From Odontesthes bonariensis (Eukaryota > Chordata > Actinopteri > Atheriniformes > Atherinopsidae): DNA of 64,000 nucleotides. The stretch is taken from assembly GCF_027942865.1 (NCBI RefSeq), contig NC_134515.1:2858839-2922838 (forward strand). The letters run 5' to 3'. A program made the translations under genes and the position numbers. Numbering within the stretch: position 1 is the stretch's first letter; the number at the start of each line of letters is the position of its first letter. This document shows, piece after piece, positions 1-11,254 of this stretch. A model generated the notes under the pieces. That model worked only from the letters and a program-made list of their open reading frames with translations. It made no database searches and was not told the origin of the DNA.

Positions 1-184
1 CCCCCCATCTTGCTCCAAAACAAAGCAGAGTAGTTTTACTTTTTTAGTGCTCCGTTTGTGCCGTTAAAACTGGCGTTTGTGCTGCTTTAATCTCTGAGTT
101 ATGTTGTATCAAAAAAAATACTGACTCGGTAAAATCTAACTTCATTATCAGGCTAATGTCACAATTACGCAGTAATAACTAGGG

Positions 185-476
185 ATGGGCATTCGTCGGG
201 AGAATTAACGACGAATAATCAATTTAACATTAATATTTTTATATTAAAATTAAACTATTTAAAAACGATTTATATGCTGTATTCAAAATGCAATGAAAAT
301 ACAAAAACACAGCGTGTTTTCCTCATTGAGATCTTTATTATTAGATGCACAACTCTTGTGACAGTAAAACCGGATCCATTCAATCGTACAGTAGCCTAGA
401 TGCGCTGTATAATAACGCTGTAACAACGCGGTAATAACGCGGTAATAACGCGGTAATAACGCGTTAACTCGCCCAG
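185..476 (-). mobile_element. End fragment of a hAT-like nonautonomous element
   Basis: The right side, read on the minus strand, is GGGCGAGTTAACGCGTTATT, which matches the terminal sequence of the elements starting near 4823, 25605 and 55358. Just inside it an 11-bp motif (CGCGGTAATAA) is repeated three to four times. The left side is AT-rich and does not show a clear matching terminus, so this is probably a truncated copy. Confidence 0.45.
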
Positions 477-499
477 CTCCAGTTCTAACTAAGGTCCCG

Positions 500-2110
500 G
501 TCATCTGACCCCAAGAGTTCCAGCTCTGTCCTCTCCATCAGGTTCAGAGCCAGGGCTGCACCTCCCAGAGAGGCCGCGGGAGGTGCTACCATTAGCCTGA
601 CCGCCATTAACATTAACTCAGTTACTGCACCGTGTGAAAGATCTGGAGCCTCTCAGCGTCTCAGACAGTGAAACGTCAGGAACGACTCTGACTGCAGGTG
701 TTGTTTTACAGCGTTGAACTGTCGGTCTGAGCAGATCCGCACTGAGACGAGCCTTCAGGGAGGGACGGCTCAGGATTGCAGTTTGGAACCAGCCAACAGG
801 GAGGAGGCCGGTTCGGATGGCTTGTATTCCTCAGCTGGATCCTTCTGGGATCGCAGCAGAATCTGGCAAAACACTCACGGACAGTGTTTTTCACTCACTG
901 CTGCTGGGTTTGGTCTCAGTTTTTGCTCAGTAAATAATGACTCTGTGTCATGAGTCACGTGTTGTTGCTCACCTGAGGCGGGATTCACTGAATTCTGACA
1001 CCTGTGAGGACCAGAAAGAGGATTAATGCTCGACAACTGAGACGTCACCGCCTGCAGCTCCAATGTGTTGTTCCTGCTGGTGGGTGGTTGTGCTGTGGGG
1101 AGGATAAAAAAGGTAACAAATGAGATGATAATGCTGCAGAGAAGGAGCAGATACGGCTGGAATTCCCCTCCGTGACATACGGAGAAGGATGTGAAACTGG
1201 GCTGCTGTTACAGAGTGTTAAAGCCTCCAAAGCAGCACTAGCAGGGGCTGGAAATACTCCTCAAAGGGTCTCTCTATCTTTGTGAGACCCCACATTCACA
1301 GAATAACTCACCTGCTCCTGGATTAAAACCTGAATCCTTAAAAACACCCACAAAACATTTTCCCATTTTCCTTTGTGAATGTTGGAAAATATCGGACAAA
1401 AAAATGGTACAAAAAGAACTGAAAAAAACACGATAAATAAATGAAATACAGTATATAAATATCACAAATCCTTAAATAACCTCAAAATCCTAAAAAATAA
1501 CCGAAGAAAGCTTAAATAATAAATAAAGGCTACTCTATGGAGCGTAAAAACAGATTCCTGCAGTTATGCTAACATCAGAGCTCTGTAGCAGCTGTTTTCA
1601 GCCTGTTTACAGCTGGCTTTAGCATTAACATCAGCATTAGCATTAGCTTTAACATTAACTTGTTGTGTTGCAAACACAAACCAGAGCAGGTTGCCTTTGG
1701 GTGAAATTAGCTGCATGACATGATGCTTCAATTCTAATTCTAGTTCAGCAAAACTGAAAATCAAACACAGTTGTGGCTAATAGCAACATGTTAGCAAGAG
1801 GCTAACAGATAGCCTGTAGCTTACGTCACTCACAGAAATCTGCATCCCTTTATCTTCTGCCCGTTTCTCCTCTTCTTCTCTTTCTAAACTGGGCACCTGA
1901 TGGCTTCTTTGGTCTTTCCCCATGATGATGATCCATGATGACTCCACATTATTACCTTTGCTTTTCCCATTAACGCCGTCCGTTCACCCGTCAATCAACC
2001 GGAGTCACGTGACGTAAACACATTCACGGAGATGGCTGCACAGATTTTTATTTTTTTTTACATTTTTCACATAACCCAGTTAATTACATGAAGGTATATG
2101 GGTCTGTGTT
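500..2110. other. Intergenic stretch, no gene recognised
   Basis: I see no convincing exon or complete transposon here. Open frames are under 80 codons and lack recognisable domains. A short run of AGCATTAGCATTAGC-like hexamers lies near 1620-1655, similar in wording to the array at 57998-58232. Confidence 0.5.
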
Positions 2111-3337
2111 CATTTTAGGAATGAAATACTACTACTCATACTGACTTTTTTCCCGGATGCATACTAGATTCTCCTAAATGTTGGGTATGCATCATGAGAT
2201 TACTACTCGTACTCAAACTACCCAAGATGCAACGTAACGTGACGTCGCCGATCGTCATTTCCTGTCAAAACGGCAGTTTCAAGCTAGCTACAACGAGGGT
2301 AGGTTCACTTCCTGTTTTCAAAACAAAAGCACCAATTGTATGGTAATGGCTTTCCCTATGATAAAAGGCAACGGGTATTTTATTTTGTGAAAATAACAGG
2401 AAGTGCGTTGCTCACTGCGGCTAGCTTTAGTAGCGCCGAATTCGTGGGAACAAAATTGTAAACAGCCGGTATTTTGTCAGGTTTTCAACACGTTGGGGAT
2501 CTAAACGACTACTTTCTCACCTGAAAATGTTTCAAATGTTGCTAAAGTTTACAGAGTTTAGAGTTTAAGGGAAATCAGCTTCAGGCCGGCTGTTTTCGGC
2601 TCGGGCAGGAGCAAAATGCATTGTGGGTAAACGCTCTGCATACTGTCTGATCGATGAGTATGTAGTATGCAGTATGTAGTATGTAGTATGCAGTATGCAG
2701 TATGTAGTATGTAGTATGCAGTATGCAGTATGCAGTATGTAGTATGTAGTATGCAGTATGCTGTATGTAGTATGCAGTATGTAGTATGCAGTATGCAGTA
2801 TGCAGTATGTAGTATGTAGTATGCAGTATGCTGTATGTAGTATGCAGTATGTAGTATGTAGTATGCAGTATGCAGTATGTAGTATGCAGTATGTAGTATG
2901 CAGTATGCAGTATGCAGTATGTAGTATGTAGTATGCAGTATGCTGTATGTAGTATGCAGTATGTAGTATGCAGTATGTAGTATGTAGTATGCTGTATGCA
3001 GTATGTAGTATGCAGTATGTAGTTTGCAGTATGTTGTATGCAGTATGTAGTATGCAGTATGCAGTATGTAGTATGCAGTATGCAGTATGTAGTATGCAGT
3101 ATGCAGTATGTAGTATGCAGTATGCAGTATGCAGTATGCATTATGCAGTATGCAGTATGTAGTATGCAGTATGCAGTATGCAGTATATAGTATGCAGTAT
3201 GCAGTATGCAGTATGTAGTATGCAGTATGCAGTATGCAGTATGTAGTATGCAGTATGCAGTATGCAGTATGTAGTATGCAGTATGTAGTATGCAGTATGC
3301 AGTATGCAGTATGTAGTATGCGGTTTCGAACACAGCC
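2111..3337 (+). mobile_element. Nonautonomous DNA element, copy 1, with expanded 7-bp array
   Basis: Bases about 2200-2640 match, in inverted orientation, the element at 33775-34414, and the right terminus reads GGTTTCGAACACAGCC in both. Copy 2 has only a few short GTATGYA motifs next to this terminus, whereas copy 1 carries a 665-bp array there. The left end differs from copy 2 upstream of about 2150, so the left terminus is not certain. No transposase is encoded. The superfamily is not assigned. Confidence 0.7.
2657..3321. repeat. 7-bp tandem array, AGTATGC/AGTATGT, about 95 copies
   Basis: The tract is built from AGTATGC and AGTATGT heptamers in irregular order with rare point variants (for example TTATGCA near 3140, TATATAG near 3185). 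Its length, 665, is an exact multiple of 7, so substitutions dominate and net indels are absent. Because 7 is not a multiple of 3 and no stop arises, long open frames result; they are not genes. Confidence 0.95.
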
Positions 3338-3711
3338 GTTGCCCATAGCAAAAACCGGCTTGTGAGAACGCTTACGGGCACACAGCACAGATCCGCGGGG
3401 CCTCTGACACCCAACATGATGCTAACCCAGACTAAAGGCTCTCACTCCCACGGCTTAACGCTCAGACGGGCCTCACAAAGGCAGATATGCCTCCACGCTC
3501 ACACAGGTCCGTGCATAATGGGAATAGTATGTGATTCGGCCCATGTGATGCTGGTGTCATTGACTGGCTGCTAATGGCAAACAGATGATCCTGAGTGTGT
3601 GTGCGGAGCCTCTCAGCCTTGTTTATGATTACTTTGGGGACCTCGAGCCAAATCTCACACACATGTAACATTATGTAACATAACCAGCGTTTAACATCGC
3701 TGCCACCACCA

Positions 3712-3735
3712 CGATGATGATGATGATGATGATGC
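3712..3735. repeat. (GAT)n microsatellite
   Basis: About eight GAT triplets ending in GATGCTGATC. Confidence 0.85.
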
Positions 3736-3907
3736 TGATCGACTGTTCCTGGACCGGCCGGCAGCACACGTGCTCAGGGCTGATGTCATGGCCTCGGGAA
3801 GCCGACCCCTCCTTAGAAACGGGGGGAAACTGAGCTGCTGGGCTGCGCCCGGCGACTGGAGCTGGTTGAGTTTGAGAGGCCGGGAGTTCACTGGTGCAGC
3901 TGGTCTG

Positions 3908-4328
3908 CACTGGAAAAAATGCCCCTCCAAAAATAAGTAAGAAAAACAACAAATAAAAGACGTTTTTGCTTGAAACAAGCAAAATAAATCTGCCAATGGA
4001 ACTAGTGAAAATCCGCTTGTCCAGATTTCTTGAAATAAGATGTGATATTTAGGACTTTTGAGATAAAAGTGATCTTGAAATTAGCTTAAAAACCTCTTCA
4101 AATGTAAAAAAAAGCTTGTTTCATATGATATGTGACTCAAAACAAGATGTTTTCAAGACTTTTTCATTTAACAAGATATTCCAGATGTATTGTCTTCAAA
4201 CAAGTCCCTATATCTGGCTGAAATAGAGATTGTTAGTATTAATAGTACTTGTGTGTATTAAGTGTAATGAGATATTTGGACTAGAAATGAGACAAATATA
4301 CTTGGTAAGACTTTGATTTTTTCCAGTG
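3908..4328. mobile_element. MITE with CACTGGAAAAAAT termini
   Basis: It opens with CACTGGAAAAAATG and closes with GATTTTTTCCAGTG, an inverted terminal repeat. The body is AT-rich with several TTGAAA/TTTCAA motifs and no coding potential. Partial copies of the same body occur at 8846-9012 and 9017-10285. I could not find a clear target-site duplication. Confidence 0.75.
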
Positions 4329-4822
4329 TGAGGAGGTTTCTCTGGATGCACGAAGGCTCTTTACCGCCACACAGATGCAGTAATTGGTTGCAGCGCAGGT
4401 TACACCCAGTGACATTTCTCAGACAGCATGTTTTCCTCTGCTGTGATGTTCCCAGGCTGCAGCGTCAGGGGCTGACGGGAACTCCTGCACAATTTACGAG
4501 CAAACGCGTCGAACTCTGCAGACGGCGTGAACTCGTACCTGAGCTAATGTCACCCGGCCTGCAGAGTGAGAACTTTAGGCCGATAAACTCAGAATGAATA
4601 CGCTCGACTGCGAGCCGTCCTGACTGCAGGCCGCAGCTTTTGCTCGTCTTTGAGCCTCGCTGACGCAGGGATGATGGTCCGGTGACTCACAGGGAGGAGA
4701 AACCGAGAGGCTCGGCGCTAAAGAGCGCTTTAGAGTTGATTAAAACAGGCAAACGGAACGAAAACGTCAGCTCCTTCTGTTCATGAATCAGTCAAATTAG
4801 GATTTCATGTTTTATCTCGTCT

Positions 4823-5640
4823 AGGGCGAGTTAACGCGTTATTATCGTGTTAACTCGCTAATTATTTAACGCAGATACATATTTTATCGCGCATTAATGC
4901 AGGTTTTATTTTTATTTTTTATTATTGTAAAAGTATGTTGCTCACAGGCTTTTATTTTGTAAAAGTATGTTGCTCACAGGCTTTTATTTTGTAAAAGTCT
5001 GTCGCTCACAGGCTTTTATTTTGTAAAAGTCTCGCTCACAGGCTTTTATTTTGTAAAAGTCTGTCGCTCACAGACTTTTATTTTGTAAGAGTCTGTCGCT
5101 CACAGGCTTTTATTTTGTAAAAGTCTGTTGCTCACAGGCTTTTATTTTGTAAAAGTCTGTTGCTCACAGGCTTTTATTTTGTAAAAGTCTGTTTCTCACA
5201 GACTTTTATTTTGTAAAAGTCTGTTTCTCACAGACTTTTATTTTGTAAAAGTCTGTTGCTCACAGGCTTTTATTCTGTAAACGTCTGTTGCTCACAGGCT
5301 TTTATTTTGTAAAAGTCTGTTGCTCACAGGCTTTTATTTTGTAAAAGTCTGTTTCTCACAGACTTTTATTTTGTAAAAGCCTGTTGCTCACAGGCTTTTA
5401 TTTTGTAAAAGTCTGTTGCTCACAGGCTTTTATTTTGTAAAAGTCTGTTTCTCACAGACTTTTATTTTGTAAAAGTCTGTTGCTCACAGGCTTTTATTTT
5501 GTAAAAGTCTGCTGCTGTCTGCTGTGGAACAGGAAAAGAAAGTAATCGGCGGATCCACCAAACATGGAGAAGGGTACTGAACTTTTACTCGGCCATTTTC
5601 ATGTTAAAGTTCTTCCAGACGGCGGAGTCGACAGAACCAA
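4823..5640 (+). mobile_element. hAT-like element with internal 32-bp array and BED-region remnant
   Basis: The left end (AGGGCGAGTTAACGCG) belongs to the same family as 25605-26850. After the 32-bp array, bases 5564-5640 encode the start of the same BED-finger protein ([16 protein letters not shown]), which is cut off by a TA-rich microsatellite. The right terminus is missing. Confidence 0.7.
4927..5510. repeat. 32-bp tandem array, about 18 copies, inside hAT-like element
   Basis: The unit joins GTAAAAGTCTGTTGCTCACA to GGCTTTTATTTT. One unit near 5025 is four bases short. The same unit occurs as about four copies at 26225-26360 and about two at 55440-55490, always in the same position of the same element family, so the array belongs to the element and has expanded to different sizes. 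Confidence 0.95.
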
Positions 5641-5644
5641 AGTC

Positions 5645-5851
5645 TATATATAGATATATATATATATAGATATAGATGTATATATATATATATATAGATA
5701 TAGATGTATATATATATATATAGATATAGATGTATATATATATATATAGATATAGATATATATATATATATATAGATATAGATATATATATATATATAGA
5801 TATATCTATATATATACATCTATATCTATATATATATAGATATATATATTG
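5645..5851. repeat. TA-rich microsatellite (ATATAG variants)
   Basis: ATATAT and ATATAG/ATCTATAT motifs alternate. The right part is the inverted complement of the left, so the tract can fold on itself. It truncates the hAT-like element to its left. Confidence 0.9.
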
Positions 5852-6715
5852 TTTGCACCAACTAGACCAAGTCAAAACCTACTTGGCAATAAACTTGATT
5901 GTGATTCTGAGATGTTTTGGGGACAGCCCCCAGTGGCCAGTACTGGTATTACACTTTAAAGAACTCAATTGGCTTCATGTTTCAGACCCGGTGGCCGCGG
6001 CCAACCGTACCCAACACGTCAGGTGCTGTGAAAGCAGTTGAATCATTAGATTTTGAACAAGTGTTATAAAGTTTAGAAAGATACAGTTTGTTCAGTCTGA
6101 AGTGACTTTAACTGACTGCGTGGCCCCTAAAGGGCAAAATCCAAACAGTTTGACAACATGTTGTCGTGACTGAAGGAGAGGCAGAGTGGAAAGGAGGATG
6201 GAGAGAGATGATCTTCTCCTTCTCTGTTTGAAAGAGGCTCAGAATGACCTCAAAAACACACTCAGAGCAGTTACTCATGATGGAGTCATGAAGGCAGACG
6301 GATCCAGAAACACACCCTCAGAGGAAGGGGGGAGGAAGGAGAATAAACTAAGAAAATAAGGACAAAGGTCAGACCTATCGGAGCTGTTTCAGCTCCAGTT
6401 AAACGAAGACCAAACTGAGATCATTCTGTTTGGGAGCAAAGAGAAGAGGGTCAGCGTTGGTAAATATCTTGAGACTCGGGACCTTACAATCACTGACCAA
6501 GTCGGTAACCTCGGAGTGTTGATAGACTCAGATCTGACTTTCAGCAGCCACATCAAAGCTGTCACCAAGGCAGCTTTTTACCACCTCAGAAACATCAACA
6601 GAATTAAAGGTTTCCTCTCCCAAAAAGACCAGGAGAAACTCATCCATGCATTCATCTCCAGCAGACTCCATCACTGTAACGCTCTTTTAACTGGACTTCC
6701 CACAAAGAGCATTAA

Positions 6716-7252
6716 AGGTTGGGTAGGGGATCTTTTTCTGGAACATTTTTTTACATATTGCTTGAAATACTCTTCACACCCCCATTGCAACCAATTAATT
6801 AAAAGTTTTGACACAAATATGAAAAGTTTTAGTGGCCTCTAGAACGTACAATCCAGGAAAAACACTATCCAATCATACTGAACGGACCGTTAACGATGAT
6901 TGGATTCTGATGCGTCTATCAAACTGCAATCTGCTCCTCCCTCCCCCCCCCGTGCGCGTACCCTGCTCCGTGAACGAATTACGCGTCCAGAAGCTTGGCA
7001 GGAAGCTAAACTAGAGCCAGCTTGGCTAGCACCTAGCATTATTAAACATATAGTTAGCATATACTAAATACTAAATACGGCAACGATCGATGCTTGCTGT
7101 CAGAACAGCGCTCGTGCACCTTCGTGCTCGTTCATGTACTCTAGAGGCGTGGCTTCGGGGGGAAAGTGAAGAAAAGGGTTGGGACTTTTGACCTGTGTAT
7201 TTTCAAAATGCAGCTTCGCTGGACTCAAAGTCCAGGATCTCCTACCCTACCT
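6716..7252. mobile_element. TTAA-flanked nonautonomous element inserted in LINE
   Basis: The termini are AGGTTGGGTAGGGGATC and GATCTCCTACCCTACCT, imperfect inverted repeats. TTAA lies on both sides (6712-6715 and 7253-7256). LINE copy B has the uninterrupted site GCATTAAACATCTGC near 48424, so the boundaries and the TTAA duplication are supported within this window. TTAA targets are typical of piggyBac and Kolobok elements. No transposase is present. Confidence 0.85.
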
Positions 7253-7601
7253 TTAACATCTGCAGCTCATCCAGAACGCTGCTGCTGGAGTTTTAACCCG
7301 GACTAAGAGATCTGAACACATCACAGCAGCTTTAAAATCTTTACTCTGGCTTCCAGTCAGTCACAGAATAGATTTTAAAAGCCTGCTGATGGTTTACAAT
7401 CTGTGATCTGTTCAGAGAATATAAAGCCAGCAGAGCTCTTAGATCCAAGGACTCAGGTCAGCTGGTCCAGTCCAGAGTCCAGACTAAACATGGAGAAGCA
7501 GCATTTAGCTGTTATGCTGCAAACAAGTGGAACAAACTGCCAGTGGAGATTAAACTTTCACCAAATGGAGACATTTTTAAATCCAGGTTAAAGACATTTC
7601 T

Positions 7602-8041
7602 TTGAATTGGAAACCCAGAACAGCTCCTTCCAGCACACAATGGATCAAAGAGACTACGTCATTTTTTAAAGTAGAGAAAATTAGATATTCAAGTAGAAGA
7701 AACTTGAGCAAATTTTACAGTAAATGGCAAATATTTATGGATATAACCCCCACCTCTTCTTTCTCCTTCTTTTCTATTATTTATGTAATTTATCTGTTAT
7801 GTTTATGCGGACAGTTTAATCATCTTAAACAGACTATGTCATAAATCCTTTTTCATTGTTTAGTCTATTTGGCCTTTTTTTTTCTGCAATCGTTTGTTCT
7901 TAAAACATAAAAATAGAATTTATATCTAAGGGTGTATACAAAGATGTTTAATGACCACACCATTGTATACCGCTATATGTAGGTGCCTCTGTTACTCTTT
8001 TATACACATCAATAAAAAATATTAAAACAAAAAGACCAAAA
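7602..8041 (+). mobile_element. 5'-truncated L1-like LINE inserted in the older LINE
   Basis: The insert is flanked by a 12-bp duplication, AAAGACATTTCT, at 7590-7601 and 8042-8053. Its first codons read NWKPRTAPSSTQWIKET followed by VEKIRYSSRRNLSKFY, which resembles the extreme C-terminus of L1-type ORF2 proteins. It ends in an A-rich stretch after AATAAAAAATATT. A truncated 5' end, an A-rich tail and a long duplication fit target-primed reverse transcription. Confidence 0.85.
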
Positions 8042-8845
8042 AAAGACATTTCTGTTCCCATGTGTCTATGCATGAAATCTGCACGATATCTTTGAACTTA
8101 TCTGGACTGTTGCTGGTTTTTAAATTCATTTAAATTATCTTATTTGTTTCTCTTTATATTCTTTTATGTATTTGTAATGCTTCTTCCACTCCCTGCTGCA
8201 ATGCTTTTATTTTATGTGAAGCACTTTGAATTGTTTTGGACATGAAATGTGCTACTAATAAACATGATTTGATTTGATTTATTTCTGTAATCTGTCTAAA
8301 CTTTGTGTTGTCATCACCCCAAACAAGGTAGTTTTTATTTAAAGCTCATTCACTTGCTTCCCAAAACGTTTAAAGAACCATCACATTTATTGATCCAGTC
8401 AGGCTGGCATGATCCCACTTCTTCTGTTTATGACTGTAAATGTGCTGTTAAAGCATCAGGATCTATGATGAAGAGGCAGCGAAATACCCTTTCATTCAGA
8501 GCTCGATTCTAAATGGTTAAAGGAAATTAAACATCCATTAAACCCATTAAATCAGGCATTAAACATCCCAACATGATGGAATTTGCCAGCCAAATATAGT
8601 TTGTTTTTGATGCTTTAGCTAAAATCTGCTTTATTTAAGGATGAACACATGTGAGCTCAGTGATTTAAAGTGGGATTTAGGTCTATTTTTAAAAGATATT
8701 TATGGTTTATTAGCAGTATCTCACATTGTTTTGTTTCTAACTACACTTCAGAACTGGTTGAGGAGCGCCAATGCTGCCCCCTGGTGGCCGCTCTGAGCCA
8801 TTACAGCTATTATTCTTAATGTTCATCCACACGTTTCACGTACTT

Positions 8846-9012
8846 TTGACTTTTTCATTTAACAAGATATTCCAGATGTATCGTCTTCAAACAAGTCCCT
8901 ATATCTGGCTGAAATGGTACTTGTTAGGCAGTTGTGTCTCATATTAAGTGTAATGAGATATTTTGACTAGAAAAGAGACAAATATACTTGGTAAGACTTT
9001 GATTTTTTTCCA
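8846..9012. mobile_element. Right-end fragment of the CACTGGAAAAAAT MITE
   Basis: It matches 4150-4325 and ends TTGATTTTTTTCCAC, three bases before the next copy starts. The 8287-8845 stretch on its left shows no gene. Confidence 0.7.
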
Positions 9013-9016
9013 CTCC

Positions 9017-10285
9017 CACTGGAAAAAATGCCCCTCCAAAAATAAGTAAGAAAAACAACAAATAAAATACGTTTTTGCTTGAAATAAGCATAAAAATCTG
9101 CCAATGGAACTAGTGAAAATCGTCAAGATTTCTTGAAATTAGATGTGATATTTTAGCCTGGGAATTCCCATGCTGCTTTGCGCTCGATTTCATTCTCACT
9201 GCAAAGTCAGCCTGGAAACCACCGCCCTTATTTTTGCCTGAGTTTGGGAACCAATCACAGAGGGGGGCAGCAAGACGATGACGACGTCTATGCGCTACAC
9301 CGAAGCTTGTAGAGTGTTAATCCAACATGGCAGCGGACACAACGTTACCGTTCGATGCAGCCTTAGAAAGTGTTTCGGAGTAGATTCACCCTGGGGTCAT
9401 TTGAACCGTGACATCCAGCCAAGTAGCCCACCCGAAGTTTTTCCGATCTTGGCTGAACATCAGCTGAGTTACTGAGTTATCCCGAATAGCTTAGTACAAG
9501 CGCTAACGGACCCTGGCAGTATCTCCAAAATTACCACACTAAAATCACATGCCATGACACCAAACTTCTACAGTAGTACAAATATGGTCTGTACTCACCA
9601 AACGATGCATTTGGAAGTTTGTACATAGTCCAGGAGTTTATTATTATCATCAACACAAGCCTGATAGCTTTTCTGCTGCTAAAGCTGCGTCGACGTCACT
9701 TCTGGGAGCTGGGAGCTTCAAAGTAAGATGAGGGTTGATCTACTACTGTAGACAACAAAGCAAGGCTGCTCAATTTCTCCATTATTAAAATAAATTCACA
9801 ACTCTACAACATAAAAATTCATGTAGAATATAGCATATAGGCCTACTTTGTTGTCAATTTAAGTAGCTTAGAGCGCAAGTTTACCTTTATTTTCCATTTT
9901 TTTCTTCTTCCTCGTCGAATTTCTGTCGTCATCTGGTATAAGTGATACAATTGGCTATGAATCGCGCGCAAAGCAGCATGGGAAGAACCTGACGTCATTT
10001 GATAGACATTCGTAGCGCCCAATAAACGGCTCTAGGCATTCGTAGACCACGCCTCAAATACGAGAAAATGCACACCTAGTTCCCAGACCACCATCTCATC
10101 GAGATGTGGACGCGTCAGCCAGGCTAATGATATTTGGGACTTTTGAGATAAAAGTGATCTTGAAATTAGCTTAAAAACCTCTTCAAATGTAAAAAAAAGC
10201 TTTTTCATATTATATGTGACTCAAAACAATTTGTTTTCAAGATATTCCAGATGTATTGTCTTCAAACAAGTCCCTGTTAGTATTA
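9017..10285. mobile_element. CACTGGAAAAAAT MITE split by a TAGCCTGG element
   Basis: Bases 9017-9153 match the left part of 3908-4328, and 10127-10285 continue the same sequence (GATATTTGGGACTTTTGAG). The gap is filled by the element at 9154-10126. The right terminus is lost after about 10285. Confidence 0.75.
9154..10126 (+). mobile_element. TAGCCTGG element, copy 1 (long form)
   Basis: The termini are TAGCCTGGGAATTCCC and CGTCAGCCAGGCTA. The flanks are GTGATATTT on the left and ATGATATTT on the right, a 9-bp duplication with one mismatch, best fitting MULE- or Merlin-type insertion. Two more copies lie at 16372-16897 and 55844-56819. It carries the start of the short helicase-like frame described for copy 2, interrupted by a segment of several hundred bases that copy 3 also has. 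Confidence 0.8.
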
Positions 10286-11254
10286 ATCAACTTTCAAAGT
10301 TCTGTTTTTCCCAGTTTAATGTTTTTTACGTAACCGTGACGACCGGCTGACTTCACCGGTTTACAGCCGAGTCCTTCTGTGTGGGAGCTTCTGTGCTCAC
10401 TCACTGCTTTGCATTTTGATTTAAATACATTTAGGCTCATCACATCAGGTGCTTTCAGCGGGTGTGAGGCTGCTTAAAGTTTAAATGCCCTCATTTGCCT
10501 CCAGAGGGAAGCTGCGGTTTAAAAACGAGCCGTTTAGAGCCGATAATCACAGTTCAAAGCAGGGCTGGAAGTTTATCCTGGGATGATCCATCTTTAATCT
10601 CACTGCTAAAACTCTTTCTTTAAATAACGAGGATTCTGAAACCTTCAGCTTCTTCTACAGAAAAAAAAAAACAGTCCAAGGAGTGAATCTCTCAACATTT
10701 TTAATAAATAAAAATATGTTTCAGCTTTAATTTAAGTGACAGCAGGCGCTCTGAGGCCTGCCTTCAACGTTTGTGTTGAAGCAGTTTAAAGACAGGCCTG
10801 TAAAAGTGAGGCTTGAATGCTCCTGATGGCCTTTTTAAAGGCTCATTCTGCTAAAAGTACAGTTTTTTAAGCTTGTTAACATGTCCGATAGTGAGTTAAA
10901 TCAGGCTTCAGTGCTGTGGCTGCAAAGTTCTGCTGAGAACCTACAGAACACCGTCCACAGTCCCAGAGAGGCGAGGCCAGAACCCCCCGAGGAAGAAGAG
11001 AAGAAGAACCGGGCCGAGAGGAAGAGTCGGCTGAGGGTTAGCTGGGGCTGCTGCCCAGGCTGAGAGAGCAGCAACCAGGAACCAGGAACCAGGACCAGGA
11101 ACCAGGACCAGAACCAGAAACCAGATCCAGAAACCAGATCCAGGACCCAGATCCAGGAACCAGATCCAGGAACCGTACAGAGTCACAGCGCCCACTACGC
11201 CCCGGGTAACTTTCATGGAGGTATAATCATCGGCCTCCATGAGCCGAGGCGCGT
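10286..11254 (-). other. 3' flank and likely 3' UTR of edem2
   Basis: No other gene is seen. A minus-strand ATTAAA (complement at 10726-10731) is a possible polyadenylation signal about 525 bases after the stop codon; no minus-strand AATAAA was found in this stretch. A short CCAGGAACCAG tandem tract occupies about 11080-11178. Confidence 0.4.
11080..11178. repeat. CCAGGAACCAG-type short tandem repeat
   Basis: Variants of AACCAGGACCAGG and AACCAGATCCAGG follow one another about ten times, just downstream of the edem2 stop codon and probably in its 3' UTR. Confidence 0.85.

Larger units (their letters stand above)
6385..8286 (+). mobile_element. Rex1/L2-like LINE, 3' end, copy A (broken)
   Basis: Bases 6385-6711 translate to the end of a reverse transcriptase: a NLGVLIDSDLTFSSHIK block, then YHLRNINRIKGFLSQ and EKLIHAFISSRLHHCNALL, typical of the Rex1/CR1/L2 group. 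The frame resumes after 7253 (HLQLIQNAA-like) but carries stops. Two insertions interrupt it, at 6716-7252 and 7602-8041. The 3' end is AAACATGATTTGATTTGATT, a short TTTGA repeat tail. A second copy at 48325-49008 lacks both insertions. It is not functional. Confidence 0.85.

Noticed and set aside
2558..3417. Tyr/Ile/Leu/His-rich frames of about 277 codons
   Set aside because: Direct translation of the 7-bp array.
5585..5875. Tyr/Ile-rich frames
   Set aside because: TA-rich microsatellite translation.
10881..11063. Small plus-strand frame (60 codons) rich in Glu/Lys
   Set aside because: It overlaps the likely edem2 3' UTR on the other strand, is low complexity, and lacks any recognised domain.
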